The notes under the pieces were generated by a model that searched no databases, was not told the DNA's origin, and saw nothing but the letters and a program-made list of their open reading frames with translations. A program made the position numbers and the translations under genes. 64,000 nucleotides of DNA from SABI01 sp963678555 (GTDB lineage Bacteria > Spirochaetota > Spirochaetia > Sphaerochaetales > Sphaerochaetaceae). Below are positions 1-9,623 of the stretch, piece after piece (position 1 is the first letter of the stretch; every line of letters starts with the position of its first letter). Where the stretch lies: contig CAXXJA010000002.1 of assembly GCA_963678555.2 (NCBI GenBank), positions 868,001 through 932,000 of the forward strand, read 5' to 3'.

Positions 1-67
1 TAATATAATTCATTTGAGATGGTGTTAGTATTAGTGAATATGCAACTGAAAAGTGCGGCGGTTATAA

Positions 68-3000
68 ATGAAAAAGCATATCAGGTATGGAATAGTATTG
101 ATTTCTCTGATTCTTTCATCTGCCTTTTTTTTATATCTTCTCAATTCCATAATTCCCTTCAGTGAAAATCTTCATGTACGGGAAGGAGTAATACATATCT
201 CCCCGGAAGAAGGAGAGTCATGGGGGGCAAGGCTACAGGGTGAGTGGGAGTTCTATTGGGAAGAGTTGCTCACCTTCCATGATCTTCAGAGTAGAACTGC
301 AGCCCAAGAATTTGGTGAAGTTCCTATGGTCTGGAATAGGTATAATGGAGAGGAGAAACACCCAGGCTTTGGGTATGCCACTTATGTTGTAGAGGTATCT
401 GGAGTTACTCCAGGTAAACAGCTCGGTTTAATAGTACCTACTACCTCCACGGCAAACAAGGTTTTTATAGATGATGTACTCGTACATACCACTGGTTCGG
501 TATCAAATAGCGCAGCACTGCATATTCCCTCTTATAAGACAGGTTTTTTCCCTTTTGTAGCCAACAATGAGTCATTTCATATAATTATACAGGTTTCCAA
601 TTTTGTCTATGCCAGAGGAGGATTGTGGCATGAACCGATATTGGGAGAGTATCAGACCTTGAAGGGGTATCACGACAGACTACGGCAAAAAGACTATTTC
701 CTTCTTGGCGGACTTTTGATCATGGTACTGTTTCATCTGCTGGTCTTTGGGTTTGATCACTCCGACCGCAGTCACCTCTATCTGGCACTCCTTGCGCTGA
801 ATGCCTTGGTAAGGATCCTGGTATCCGGCAACTATCGGATATATGATTTTACCAGTATTGTCTGCTTTCGGTTTATGTTTATAGTTGAGTACATTTCCTT
901 TCACTGGATTGCAACAACCTTCCTCCTTTTATCACATACTCTTTTTCAGAAAGGCCGAAAAAACGTCATTATCAAGGGAGTTGTAGTTAATGCACTACTT
1001 TTAAGTGTATATACAATTATCATTCCGATCAGATTCGTCAGCGCCATCATCAACTACGCTCAGATTTCCGTGTTATTTTCTCTCTTCTATGGGCTGTTTA
1101 TTGCCTTCAAAGCCTTGCTCCGTTCGGAAAGAGGCGCCGGGATCATCTTCGTGTGCGGGTATCTTGGAACCATTATGTCTCTATTTGACATTTTGTTCTA
1201 CAATAATCTGGTTAAAAGCTACCTCGGAGAAACTACCTCGTTTGCAATTTTTATATCAATTTTAATTCAGTCTTCTGTTATAGCGGTCAGATTTGCACTC
1301 AATACACGACGGTTGCAGAAACTCAGTGGCGAACTGATCCGCCTCAGTGTATTGAAGGATGAGTTTTTAGTGAATACTTCACACGAGTTAAAAACTCCTC
1401 TGAGTAGTATTATTGCACTATCTGACAGCTTGTTGATGGGTGGCACGAAAACAATAAGCCCCGTACAGCTTGAGGCTGCATCACTTATACGGACAAGTGC
1501 TCGGAGACTCTCTCATACAGTCAATGATGTTCTTGACATAGTTAAGCTGCGTAATGAAGATTTGAGTCTCGCCATACGAGCTTTGGATTTGAACCGTGTC
1601 TATCGGAGTATATTAGGAATGTTTTCTATATTGGCCATCCCCAAGGGGTTGAAGATACAAACTGATATCCCGGATACCTTGCCGTTGGTCCTTGCAGATG
1701 AAAATCGTTTGGCTCAGATTCTGTACAACCTGATGGACAATGCCCTGAAGCATACTGACAACGGAATTATCACCATCACAGCTGAATCAATTGACTCATT
1801 TGTGAATGTCTCAATAACTGATACCGGGAGGGGTATTGATGCCGCACTGCTGGATGCAATACTCAATGTAGAGATGAAAGAGGAGAAATATCTTTTTACA
1901 CAAGGTTTTGCCAGTGGTATCGGACTAGCCCTGTCGCGCTATCTTATAGAAACTCAGGGAGGCAGAATGTGGGCAGAATCTCGGATAGGTTACGGTTCCA
2001 GTTTTCATTTCTCACTCCCTGCAGCAGAGATGCTGAATGACCCAGAGATTCAGCAGGTGCTGGCATCGACCATACTGAACATAAGCTCGCCTATTGAAGA
2101 TTTCATGGGTAACCAAGGAGAATCTGCATTTACTTCGAGACCCCAGAATAGTGTAGAAAACCCTATCATCGGCAGGGGTAAGTCAAAATCGCCACATGTC
2201 CTTGTGGTGGGTGATGATTATATTAATATTCGATCAGCAGTTGCTCTCCTGCGGCAGAGCGGGTATGAAGTGTCAACGGCTTTTAACGGCGGGGAAGCGG
2301 TGGGATTAATCAATTCCTATGAAGGGTTTTCACTGGTAATTCTTGATGTAATGATGGCCGGTTTGTCCGGTTATGAGACGACAAAGATTATTCGTGAGAA
2401 TAAATCTCTTATAGAACTTCCCCTCCTTATGATGACCGCCCGACACTGGGGGGAAGACATATTGAAGAGTCTGGAAGCTGGGGCGAATGATTATCTTCCA
2501 AAACCGTTTGAGACTGAGGAGTTTCTTGCCAGAGTACAAACTTTGTTAGAAATGAAAAATTCTGCTGATAAAGCGTTGCGTGCTGAAATGGCGTTTCTTC
2601 AGGCTCAGATTAAACCTCACTTTTTGTTTAATTCTCTAAATACTATTATTTCCTTTTGTGATTCCGAACCCAATAAGGCTTCGAAACTCCTTCTTCATTT
2701 AAGCAGATACCTGTGGATGAGCTTTGATCTTAAAGCTCTGCGGTCCTTTATTCCGTTTTTCCAAGAATTGGAAGTAATTAAAGCATATATTTCGTTGGAA
2801 AAGGCTAGATTTAAATCAGGGCTTGAAATGGTGTATGACATCGATCACAGTTTACAGTTTAAACTGCCTCCACTTATTCTTCAGCCTCTCGTTGAAAATG
2901 CTGTAGTTCATGGGATTCGCAAAAAGTCAGGAAAGGGGCAGATCATACTGCGAGTAAAAAAACTTCCGGCGGAGAAGCGTATATTCATCTGCGTTGAGGA

Positions 3001-3196
3001 TAATGGTATTGGTGTAACTGAGGATAAGCTTAAAAATATTCTTGTCACGGGGAGAAAGGGGATTGGATTATGGAATATTAATTGGAGATTGAAACGTATC
3101 TATCAGACTGAACTAATACTAGCTAGTAAGCCTCAACAAGGGTTCACGGCTTCTTTCAATATTCCCCTGCAGATTGGAGAAGATTACAATGCTTAA
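68..3196 (+). CDS. Double-headed hybrid sensor histidine kinase (7TM-DISM, HisKA, REC, LytS-type)
   Basis: Membrane sensor kinase of 1042 aa. An N-terminal membrane anchor is followed by an extracellular beta-sandwich-like part (LQGEWEFYW motif near residue 60), then about seven membrane helices at roughly 210-410, as in 7TMR-DISM sensors. A HisKA/HATPase module follows: H-box SHELKTPLSS near 439, N-box near 556, DTGRG near 585, GIGLALSRY after it. A receiver domain has its acceptor Asp near 759 (LVILDVMM), although the usual first Asp of its acidic pair is Gly (VVGDD). The C-terminus is a second kinase core of LytS/YehU type: KPHFLFNSLN near 850, LVENAVVHG near 942 and KGIGLWN. The two complete kinase cores are unusual. 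The stop overlaps the next gene, so the two form one operon. The ligand is unknown. Confidence 0.9.
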   Translation: MKKHIRYGIVLISLILSSAFFLYLLNSIIPFSENLHVREGVIHISPEEGESWGARLQGEWEFYWEELLTFHDLQSRTAAQEFGEVPMVWNRYNGEEKHPGFGYATYVVEVSGVTPGKQLGLIVPTTSTANKVFIDDVLVHTTGSVSNSAALHIPSYKTGFFPFVANNESFHIIIQVSNFVYARGGLWHEPILGEYQTLKGYHDRLRQKDYFLLGGLLIMVLFHLLVFGFDHSDRSHLYLALLALNALVRILVSGNYRIYDFTSIVCFRFMFIVEYISFHWIATTFLLLSHTLFQKGRKNVIIKGVVVNALLLSVYTIIIPIRFVSAIINYAQISVLFSLFYGLFIAFKALLRSERGAGIIFVCGYLGTIMSLFDILFYNNLVKSYLGETTSFAIFISILIQSSVIAVRFALNTRRLQKLSGELIRLSVLKDEFLVNTSHELKTPLSSIIALSDSLLMGGTKTISPVQLEAASLIRTSARRLSHTVNDVLDIVKLRNEDLSLAIRALDLNRVYRSILGMFSILAIPKGLKIQTDIPDTLPLVLADENRLAQILYNLMDNALKHTDNGIITITAESIDSFVNVSITDTGRGIDAALLDAILNVEMKEEKYLFTQGFASGIGLALSRYLIETQGGRMWAESRIGYGSSFHFSLPAAEMLNDPEIQQVLASTILNISSPIEDFMGNQGESAFTSRPQNSVENPIIGRGKSKSPHVLVVGDDYINIRSAVALLRQSGYEVSTAFNGGEAVGLINSYEGFSLVILDVMMAGLSGYETTKIIRENKSLIELPLLMMTARHWGEDILKSLEAGANDYLPKPFETEEFLARVQTLLEMKNSADKALRAEMAFLQAQIKPHFLFNSLNTIISFCDSEPNKASKLLLHLSRYLWMSFDLKALRSFIPFFQELEVIKAYISLEKARFKSGLEMVYDIDHSLQFKLPPLILQPLVENAVVHGIRKKSGKGQIILRVKKLPAEKRIFICVEDNGIGVTEDKLKNILVTGRKGIGLWNINWRLKRIYQTELILASKPQQGFTASFNIPLQIGEDYNA

Positions 3197-4280
3197 AATT
3201 GTGATTATAGATGATGAAAGCCCTGCAGTAGACAGGCTCAATAAATTACTTCAGAAAAGCGGAATGGCTGAAGTAGTTAAAGCTTTTACCAATCCGCTGG
3301 AATCGATCAGTTTTGTTCGTGACAATCATGTGGATGCGGTTTTTCTTGATATTGAAATGCCGGAAATAAACGGTTTGGAGCTTGCCACACAGCTTATTGA
3401 TATTCAGCCGGCTTTAGAAATTGTTTTTGTCACAGCCTACAAAAATTACGCTGTTGATGCCTTTGAATTAAATGCGCTTGATTATATTTTAAAGCCCTTT
3501 TCCCTTGAACGGCTGAAAACCAGCTTGAGACGAATTCATATAAATACCCATCATTCGGGGACCATCCTTCGTTTGAAGGTGAGCATGTTTGGAAGGATGC
3601 AGATTACCGCAGGTGGTGAACCAATTCATTTTAGAACGCAAAAAGCAGAGGAGCTTTTTGCCTACCTGCTGGACAGTGATGGTGAGTTTGTCAGTCGAAA
3701 TAGTATAATTGACTCTCTGTGGCTTGATTTTCCCGGTGATAAAGCAGTATTAAACTTTCATTCAACTATATATTATATAAAAAAAGCATTATTTCCATAC
3801 ATAAAGACTTCTATTCTGGAGCACTATCGTGGCAGCTACAGAATTCTTATGGATCATATTGAATCGGACAGTCAGTTGATTCGAGAGGCAGCCAAGAATG
3901 CCTTGGATAATAATCTTGAGGCATATGAGGGGATAAAATCCGCAATTGAACTTTATACTGGACGATATCTCGGTGCTCACGACTATCCATGGGCTTATCA
4001 ACGGGGATTGTACTACGAGCGCATGGCTACAAGAATTGTTCTCGCACTAACCGACCTTACTCTCAGATATAAAACACGAGACGCGGCTGTGGAAATACTT
4101 TCTGATTTTTTGCAATTACTCCCTGAGAATGAGGAAGTAAATCTCAGGTTGGTTAAAGTACTTTTATCTATGAACAGGCCGACGCAGGCTCGTCAATACT
4201 ATGATCAGTACAAAAATCTTCTGCATATCAAGTACGATCTGGAACCTTCTCTGGAATTTCGGCAATTGTTTCGTCACTAG
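3189..4280 (+). CDS. Response regulator with SARP-type DNA-binding and BTAD domains
   Basis: Predicted partner of the preceding kinase. The ATG at 3189 is chosen because GGAGAAG sits about 7 nt upstream and the protein then begins MLKIVIIDDE, the canonical receiver start; the upstream TTG at 3174 is less likely. Residues 1-120 are a receiver domain (acidic pair IDDE, acceptor Asp near 53 in VFLDIEMP, Lys in LKPF). Residues 130-220 resemble an OmpR/SARP winged helix, and the rest is helical and ends like bacterial transcriptional activation domains (RQYYDQYKNLLHIKYDLEPS). It overlaps the kinase gene by 8 nt. Targets are not known; no binding site was recognised. Confidence 0.85.
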   Translation: MLKIVIIDDESPAVDRLNKLLQKSGMAEVVKAFTNPLESISFVRDNHVDAVFLDIEMPEINGLELATQLIDIQPALEIVFVTAYKNYAVDAFELNALDYILKPFSLERLKTSLRRIHINTHHSGTILRLKVSMFGRMQITAGGEPIHFRTQKAEELFAYLLDSDGEFVSRNSIIDSLWLDFPGDKAVLNFHSTIYYIKKALFPYIKTSILEHYRGSYRILMDHIESDSQLIREAAKNALDNNLEAYEGIKSAIELYTGRYLGAHDYPWAYQRGLYYERMATRIVLALTDLTLRYKTRDAAVEILSDFLQLLPENEEVNLRLVKVLLSMNRPTQARQYYDQYKNLLHIKYDLEPSLEFRQLFRH

Positions 4281-4570
4281 TGGGAATCACCTGAAATTGT
4301 GTACAAGTGAATACCTTGGGTTATTCAGTAATTATACAAAAAATCATTACCCAAATTCCTCCGCAAATTATAACATGTTGTGATAAACCCTGCAAATTGA
4401 GGTGAAAAGAACTGATGATCTCGCCATGAAGCTTCGACTGCGTACTTTTAACCAAAATTTCTATAATCTTCGCACTACAGAGTGTATTTTACCACCTGAA
4501 AATGTATACATGATTCTTTTAAATATAGTTGTTCTTCTTGCATTTGGAGATTACGCTCTAGGTGAACCAC
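4281..4570. other. Intergenic stretch, nothing recognised
   Basis: AT-rich spacer of about 290 bases between the response regulator and the IS21-like remnant. No coding region, RNA or convincing terminator was seen. Confidence 0.5.
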
Positions 4571-5056
4571 CGTTCCGCTAAAACTGAGCCAGTCAATACG
4601 CTACAAACTGAGCCGTCGGGGGAAGAATCCTCGTCGGTCGAATAGGTTTCATAATTTACCAGGATATTTTGTTTGACACAGGTTCTATTCACTTTGGATT
4701 ACGAGAGCGAATCCTTTTGAGACTGACCTGCTGTTTATGGCATTATCGGTCGTGTACCCAGGAAAACGATTACTTCAATCGTCGGATTCAACTTGAGAGC
4801 AGATGGCGTATCGCTGTCCCATTTCGTTCGTCGATGAGATCCAGGAGGATGAATTCTTTAACCTGATTACGAATTGGAACCATCAACCAGTCATCAAGTA
4901 TAAGCGCTGGTAATTGATGGATTTCATAAAATTTTGTCATTCTTTACCATCTCCCTAATTGTCTATTGCCGGAATATGGCATTTGAAAGTCTATCACTTC
5001 AATTTTAAAGGTGGCTCAATTTAGTGTGAAACAGGTGGCTCAATTTTTACGGAACA
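4571..5056. mobile_element. Internally deleted IS21-family derivative (MITE-like)
   Basis: The two ends form matching imperfect inverted repeats. The left reads GTTCCGCTAAAACTGAGCC, and the reverse complement of the right reads GTTCCGTAAAAATTGAGCC. Each is followed by a second CAAACTGAGCC or TAAATTGAGCC copy about 20 bases in. Multiple TGAGCC-containing terminal repeats are typical of IS21. The element is only 486 bp, whereas an intact IS21 is over 2 kb. Inside, on the minus strand, a short reading frame joins a start-like leader to the C-terminal part of IstB. No target duplication was found. A non-autonomous element mobilised by a full copy elsewhere would fit. Confidence 0.75.
4668..4940 (-). 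pseudogene. istB C-terminal remnant fused to an upstream start region
   Basis: On the minus strand, an ATG at 4940 preceded by a GGGAGATGG ribosome site opens a 50-codon frame: MTKFYEIHQL, then PALILDDWLMVPIRNQ and EFILLDLIDERNG, ending at 4788. The second part matches the IstB ATPase region around LILDDWG and LIEERY. After the stop a shifted frame continues with TTDNAINSRSV, like the IstB tail TIADAILDR. The first ten residues resemble an IstA start rather than IstB, so the deletion probably ran from the beginning of istA into istB. The frame is too short and too broken to be functional. Confidence 0.7.
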
Positions 5057-5129
5057 TTGGCTCAGTCATGCCGTAATATCCAGCATTGTCTGAGATGTAG
5101 TGAAAATGCGGTAACTACAGAGGTGCACG

Positions 5130-6145
5130 ATGGCAATAATAAGACAGAAAAACAAGCAATCCGGTATCGAATATGTCTTCCTTTCAGTCAGCAAACGGGT
5201 GCCTGACAAGAAATGGCCCGTTTCTCAGCGTACTTCGCTCGGTCATTTCGACCTTGACGGCGATTTTATCCCGAGTGCATACTTTCTCTCTCTCACTGAA
5301 CAGCAACAGCTTGCCACTGGCCTGGTCAGTGAACCATTCGTACGAAGGAGTGCTGATAAGGCCGTTCTGCCACTGGCCTGGTCAGTGAACCATTCGTACG
5401 AAGGAGTGCTGATAAGGCCGTTCTGATGAGAAAGCGATGCGGGTTTGATCTCCTGTTCTCTCATGTCGCTCACCAGACGAAAATAGATAAGATCCTTCGA
5501 GCGGTCTTCCCCTCTGACTGGAAAGCATCATTGTCACTGGTGTATTTCAACCTTGCAGAACCTGACCTGCCAATGTATCGATTCAGCAGATTCGACAGAA
5601 ACAATCTTCACCCCTACTCTCAGAATGTGCACAAAGATATGATCACAGCCCTCCTGCGTCTAGTAGACGAAGAAGCCCGCAGCATTACCTTCGAGCGTCT
5701 TCGTGAGGCGAACAGCTCAAAACGTGCTACGCTTCTTGCTCTGGACACCACCTCAATTACCGCTTTAGGGGAGCTGCTCTACCGGGCAAGCCGTGGCTTC
5801 AGTAAGGAGGGCATCCGGGATGAAGATCAGATTGAGATGCTGACGGTGTATGATCTGAACAGCGGAATCCCGATCTACTACCGTACTCTTGAAGGGAAAA
5901 TCGCTGATGTCTCCACATTAGAGAATACGGCGAAAGATCTTAGCAGGGATGGCATAGACCCGAAGAAGTCGGTATTTGTCCTTGATCGTGGTTTCTACAG
6001 TGATGAGAATGTTCGCAGGATGCTCAAGGCACGCTACAAGTTTGTCTGTGCGATCGATATCAAGCAGAATAGGTTTGTGAATGATGCTGTTTTACGCACA
6101 GGGTTGTCTGTTCAGCGTGCTGACAACTTCATTGAGGATAGAATC
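5130..6145 (+). pseudogene. IS4-superfamily (IS1634-like) transposase, 5' part, frameshifted
   Basis: N-terminal and central part of a transposase related to the one nested in it (compare MAIIRQKNKQSGIEYVFLS with the start of the 6274 gene). It is broken twice. A 56-bp tandem duplication at 5313-5425 shifts the frame, so translation from 5130 stops at 5426. The correct frame resumes at 5426 with MRKRCGFDLL and runs until the nested element begins near 6146. Catalytic-core pieces are visible: LLALDTTSIT (first Asp), GIPIYYRTLEGKIADVST, and VFVLDRGFYSDENV (second Asp). The 3' part lies at 8077-8830. The outer element's ends were not identified. Confidence 0.85.
5313..5425. repeat. Perfect 56-bp tandem duplication inside the transposase
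   Basis: The unit starting GCCACTGGCCTGGTCAGTGA at 5313 recurs at 5369 and ends at 5425, followed by one further shared base. 56 is not a multiple of three, so the duplication causes the frameshift. Removing one copy restores ADKAVL-MRKRC in a single frame. Confidence 0.9.
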
Positions 6146-8076
6146 TAAATTTTTCGTCTGAATTATAACTCAGCGAAGAAAAACCTTATAAATCCATACA
6201 TTTTATGCTTTTGAACATTGTATTTTTCTTGAATTGTGAGTTGCTATAATATAACAACATTCGGGAGTGCGGTATGTCAAAAGTGTTACGTCAGAAGGCG
6301 GCAAACGGTGAGATCTACTTGTTCAGTCAGGGGCCAAGAAAACGTATGGCCGATGGGAAACAGGCTTCCAGTAAGCGCATCAGCTACGGGAAGATCCTCG
6401 CTGATGGGTCCTTTCAACCCAATGCCTACTACCAGAGTCTCTCCATTGATGCAAAGCGTGCTCTCGGTATCGAAGAAAACCCTGAGCCTTCTGAACTTGA
6501 AAGACAGCTCAGTAAAACGAAAATCTCCAGAGGTCGTCCAAAAGAAATCCTTCAGGGATTCAGAAAGACTCATGGAGATTCATATCTGCTCATGCAGATC
6601 GCACAGCAGCTGAAGGTGACTTCGCTTCTCAAACAATACTGGCCAGGCATCTGGGACAAGCTTCTTTCAATCGCACTGTTCATGAGCCTGAATCACGAGG
6701 ACTCCCTCTATCTTATTCAATCCTGGAGCAGGACTCATACCCTTCCAGCTCCTTCAGGTCTTTCCTCAGGTAATCTTTCCCGTATTCTTGATGCTGTAGA
6801 GGAGGATGACCGACAGAATTTTCTCAAAGACTGGGCTGCGCTACGTCCTTCAGAGGATACCTACTGTGTTGACGGCTCTTCCTTCTCTTCAATGTCACAG
6901 TACCTGAGACGGGTGAGATGGGGATCAAACAAGGAGCACGATCCCTACGAGCAGATCAATGTTCTGGTCGCATTCGGTAACGAAAGTCATCTTCCTCTGT
7001 TCATCAGTTCTCACAGCGGCAATATTCCTGATGTGTCCACTATGGAAGATTTCGCTCACACTATGTACGGGCTTGATGTCAGAAACACCGAATTCTGCTT
7101 TGACCGCGGGTATTGCTCAGTGAACAACATCACTACTCTTATCAAGAGAAAGCATACGTTCATCCTCGCAGCGAATTCTCTTACTGCCGGGTACATCAAG
7201 CATGTACTGGATACGGTGTCAATGGAAGAGCTGACCTCCCTTTCTTCGTATCATGATGATAAGGAACTTCACGGCATCACCAGAAAGAGTGAGTGGTCTT
7301 ACCAGGTAAACGGTAAAGGGAAGGCCTTATCTACTGCACGTCTGTACATTCATATCTTCTACAATCCCCAGATGGCGTTGGATAAACAGAAGCATGAGTA
7401 CTCCCTCATTAAAGAGCTTGAACGAGAGTTGACGACAAAGCCGATACGTTCCCATCTTGAAAAATACGAGAAATACTTCACGATACACTGGGGGTCACAG
7501 AATCCGTATGCAAAACCTGAGTATGGTGCAGAGCTCAAGAAAAAGAGACGACCTGCCCTTACTCCTCCTGCTTCCTTTTCCATGAAAGCCGTCAGTCAGA
7601 AAGAATCACAGAGTATGCAGAAGGGACTTTTCGTCCTGATCTCCAATTCTCAGAGCAATTGCTGGGAAGCACATCGCAGATACCTGAAACGCATGTCCGT
7701 TGAGAAAGCTTTCATGAACTTGAAAACAAGAATCGGTCTCAGGCGAATCAGGAGTGGACAGCAGTCTGTTGTTGACTCACGATTATTCATCGCTTTCATA
7801 TCGTTGATCCTTGTGAGTGAACTTGAAAAGAGAATGAGTGATACATCTGAAAGCTCCGCTTTGATGAGAAAATACAATCCTGAGTTACTCATGAAAGAGT
7901 TCGCCAGCATTGATCAGTACCACTACTCTTCAAAGGCGAGGCACGTGACTCCCGTCACCAAGAAGCAGCAGGAACTTTATGCGCTGCTCGGTGTCGACTC
8001 CCCTGCCCGTGTTATGACAGATGCAGAGCAGGCACGCTGTGAGATCTCATGAGTTATAATTTCAGCGAAGAATTTA
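6146..8076 (+). mobile_element. Nested insertion sequence, IS4 superfamily (IS1634-like), apparently intact
   Basis: A 1931-bp element inserted in the middle of the older transposase gene. Imperfect terminal inverted repeats are visible. The left begins TAAATTTTTCGTCTGAATTA and the right, reverse-complemented, TAAATTCTTCGCTGAAATTA, both continuing TAACTC. It holds one full-length transposase gene. No clear target duplication could be read at the two junctions, so the exact ends are uncertain by a few bases. The outer gene resumes right after it (KNLYCTRLAHTIEL). Confidence 0.8.
6274..8052 (+). CDS. Transposase, IS4 superfamily (IS1634-like)
   Basis: 592-aa DDE transposase, the only gene of the nested element. 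The first Asp lies in TYCVDGSSFS near residue 204, the second in EFCFDRGYCS near 276. The Glu lies in the signature Y-(2)-R-(3)-E-(6)-K, seen as YLKRMSVEKAFMNLK near 471. That spacing is exactly the IS4-superfamily motif. The N-terminus (QKAANGEIYLF, SKRISYGKI) is shared with the disrupted outer transposase, so the two elements belong to one family. The frame is intact and the enzyme may be active. Confidence 0.88.
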   Translation: MSKVLRQKAANGEIYLFSQGPRKRMADGKQASSKRISYGKILADGSFQPNAYYQSLSIDAKRALGIEENPEPSELERQLSKTKISRGRPKEILQGFRKTHGDSYLLMQIAQQLKVTSLLKQYWPGIWDKLLSIALFMSLNHEDSLYLIQSWSRTHTLPAPSGLSSGNLSRILDAVEEDDRQNFLKDWAALRPSEDTYCVDGSSFSSMSQYLRRVRWGSNKEHDPYEQINVLVAFGNESHLPLFISSHSGNIPDVSTMEDFAHTMYGLDVRNTEFCFDRGYCSVNNITTLIKRKHTFILAANSLTAGYIKHVLDTVSMEELTSLSSYHDDKELHGITRKSEWSYQVNGKGKALSTARLYIHIFYNPQMALDKQKHEYSLIKELERELTTKPIRSHLEKYEKYFTIHWGSQNPYAKPEYGAELKKKRRPALTPPASFSMKAVSQKESQSMQKGLFVLISNSQSNCWEAHRRYLKRMSVEKAFMNLKTRIGLRRIRSGQQSVVDSRLFIAFISLILVSELEKRMSDTSESSALMRKYNPELLMKEFASIDQYHYSSKARHVTPVTKKQQELYALLGVDSPARVMTDAEQARCEIS

Positions 8077-8830
8077 CAATAAAAACCTGTACTGCACTCG
8101 TCTGGCCCATACGATTGAGCTCCCCCGTCGGGGACGGGGAGAGAACCGCAAGGATCTTGCTCTGGATATCTGTTACAACCCTCTCAGGGCTGAAAGAGAA
8201 CAGAAGCTGCTCTCTAAGAAATTAAAAAAGATGCGCATCGCATTAGAGACCGGAGAGGCTTCTCTTGAACCAAGAACTGAATACAGCAGATTCTTCGAAG
8301 TGGTGGAAAAGAAAGTATATGGTAAGGGAACAGTTACCACCTATGTGGTAAAACCTGATCAGGAACGAAAGGAACGGTCTTTATGTGGATTCTTCGCCTA
8401 TCTGTCAGATGGGTCTCTGATAAAAGAAGAGGTAATTGATGCCTATGCTGAAAGAATGATGATTGAATGTTCCTTCAAAAACTTCAAGGAACGATACAAC
8501 CGTCCTCTTCATAGTGATGACCAGGGAGTTGATGGTGAGATCTATGTCACCTTCCTTACCGTGGTCCTTGAAAGCTGGATTAGAGAACGGATGAAACAGC
8601 ATGGGCTGAACAGGAAATACACGATGCGTTCCCTGTTTGATGAGATTGAAGGGATCGAATGCTCCTTTCCTTCAGACAAACCGAAGAGCAGAGTCTACTC
8701 TGAGATCACAAACAAAGCCGGCATGATTCTCTATCAGATGGGAGTGAACATGCCGGAGGAAACCTGGCCGGTTAAAGTTCGTCAGGCTGTAGCCCGTGAG
8801 AAAAAACTGGCGGCGAAGTCTGCCGAGTGA
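8077..8830 (+). pseudogene. IS4-superfamily transposase, 3' part
   Basis: C-terminal continuation of the transposase cut by the nested element. Reading in frame from the junction gives KNLYCTRLAHTIEL, RRGRGENRKDLALDICYNPL, then the frame from 8231 to 8830. It carries the Glu signature YAERMMIECSFKNFK (Y-2-R-3-E-6-K) and ends VAREKKLAAKSAE. With the 5' part it makes a complete but disrupted gene. No promoter or ribosome site was seen for independent expression. Confidence 0.82.
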
Positions 8831-8882
8831 CCCGCCGATTCTAGTAGTGAGAAAAATACTGCTTGACAAAGGTCACATCATA

Positions 8883-9262
8883 TCAGATTTTCGGTAACGA
8901 AAAGTTCTCTGCTACTGTCTGTATCGACTCATCCTTGAGCCAGACCAGGACCGCCTGCTCAAAGGCTATCGTGAACCGGGAGTTCCTCTCCGCACAGTTA
9001 ACCGGTAGCTATGTGACACCATGCTCTTCACATCTCACCAGCGGGAACTTTCCCTCTACCATCGTCTTATGATTACAGGAATCAAGATGTCGCCATATGC
9101 GTTTCCGGTGAGCATGAAGCTTGGCAAGGTAACCGTACTCAGGGCAGGGTAACGGGACCTCTGAGGGAATCTCGACATTTACTGTCACTACCGTGCTCTT
9201 GGCGTCCCGGTTTATTCCGACAACCTTCGAGGGCAACTCAATGTCCAGTAGATTCTCATAGA
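8883..9262 (-). pseudogene. ISL3-family transposase N-terminal remnant
   Basis: Minus-strand frame reading ELPSKVVGINRDAKSTVVTV, then CPEYGYLAKLHAHRKRIWRH and LVRCEEHGVT. After an in-frame TAG comes NSRFTIAFEQAVLVWLKDES, and the frame ends at 8883. This is the N-terminal zinc-binding and linker region of ISL3 transposases (CPxCG...RTWRHLD...CPEHG...PGSRFT). The second Cys of the first pair is Tyr and there is a stop codon, so it is dead. The catalytic domain is absent. Confidence 0.75.
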
Positions 9263-9534
9263 AGTTCTCTCATGTTTCACTTATCCACCAAGCTTGCCAG
9301 CTTTTGACAAATTCCTCTATCTTTCCACCTTATTGCCTGAAGCGCTCAAAGAAAAACTCAGAAACCTATGCGCTAAGCTTCTGGGGTCAGGGTTTAAAAC
9401 CGGGACGTGGACTAAAACTCAGAAAGTCAGGAGTCTACACGGTCACCTGTTCCCGTCCTCCGTCAAGGACAGGATATCATCTACGACTTACCAATTACTG
9501 ACATACTACTTTTTTTTCAAAATTTCTCTTCCGG
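9263..9534. other. Intergenic debris upstream of the lipoprotein cluster
   Basis: Contains short open frames on the plus strand between 9294 and 9563 that I could not match to any family. It probably continues the IS-derived debris. A run of T lies at about 9510-9518. Confidence 0.35.
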
Positions 9535-9564
9535 TTGATTCGCTGTTAATACTCCATCGATAAT
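9535..9564 (+). promoter_or_regulatory. Candidate sigma-70 promoter of the lipoprotein cluster
   Basis: TTGATT, an 18-base spacer, then GATAAT, about 60 bases before the first lipoprotein start. Confidence 0.45.
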
Positions 9565-9623
9565 AATATTTTTATTCATAGCCAAAATCATGATGATGAA
9601 GAATCTTCAATAGGGGATACAGG

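Noticed and set aside
5313..5425. CRISPR-like repeat
   Set aside because: Only two adjacent copies with no spacer; a simple tandem duplication inside a transposase gene.
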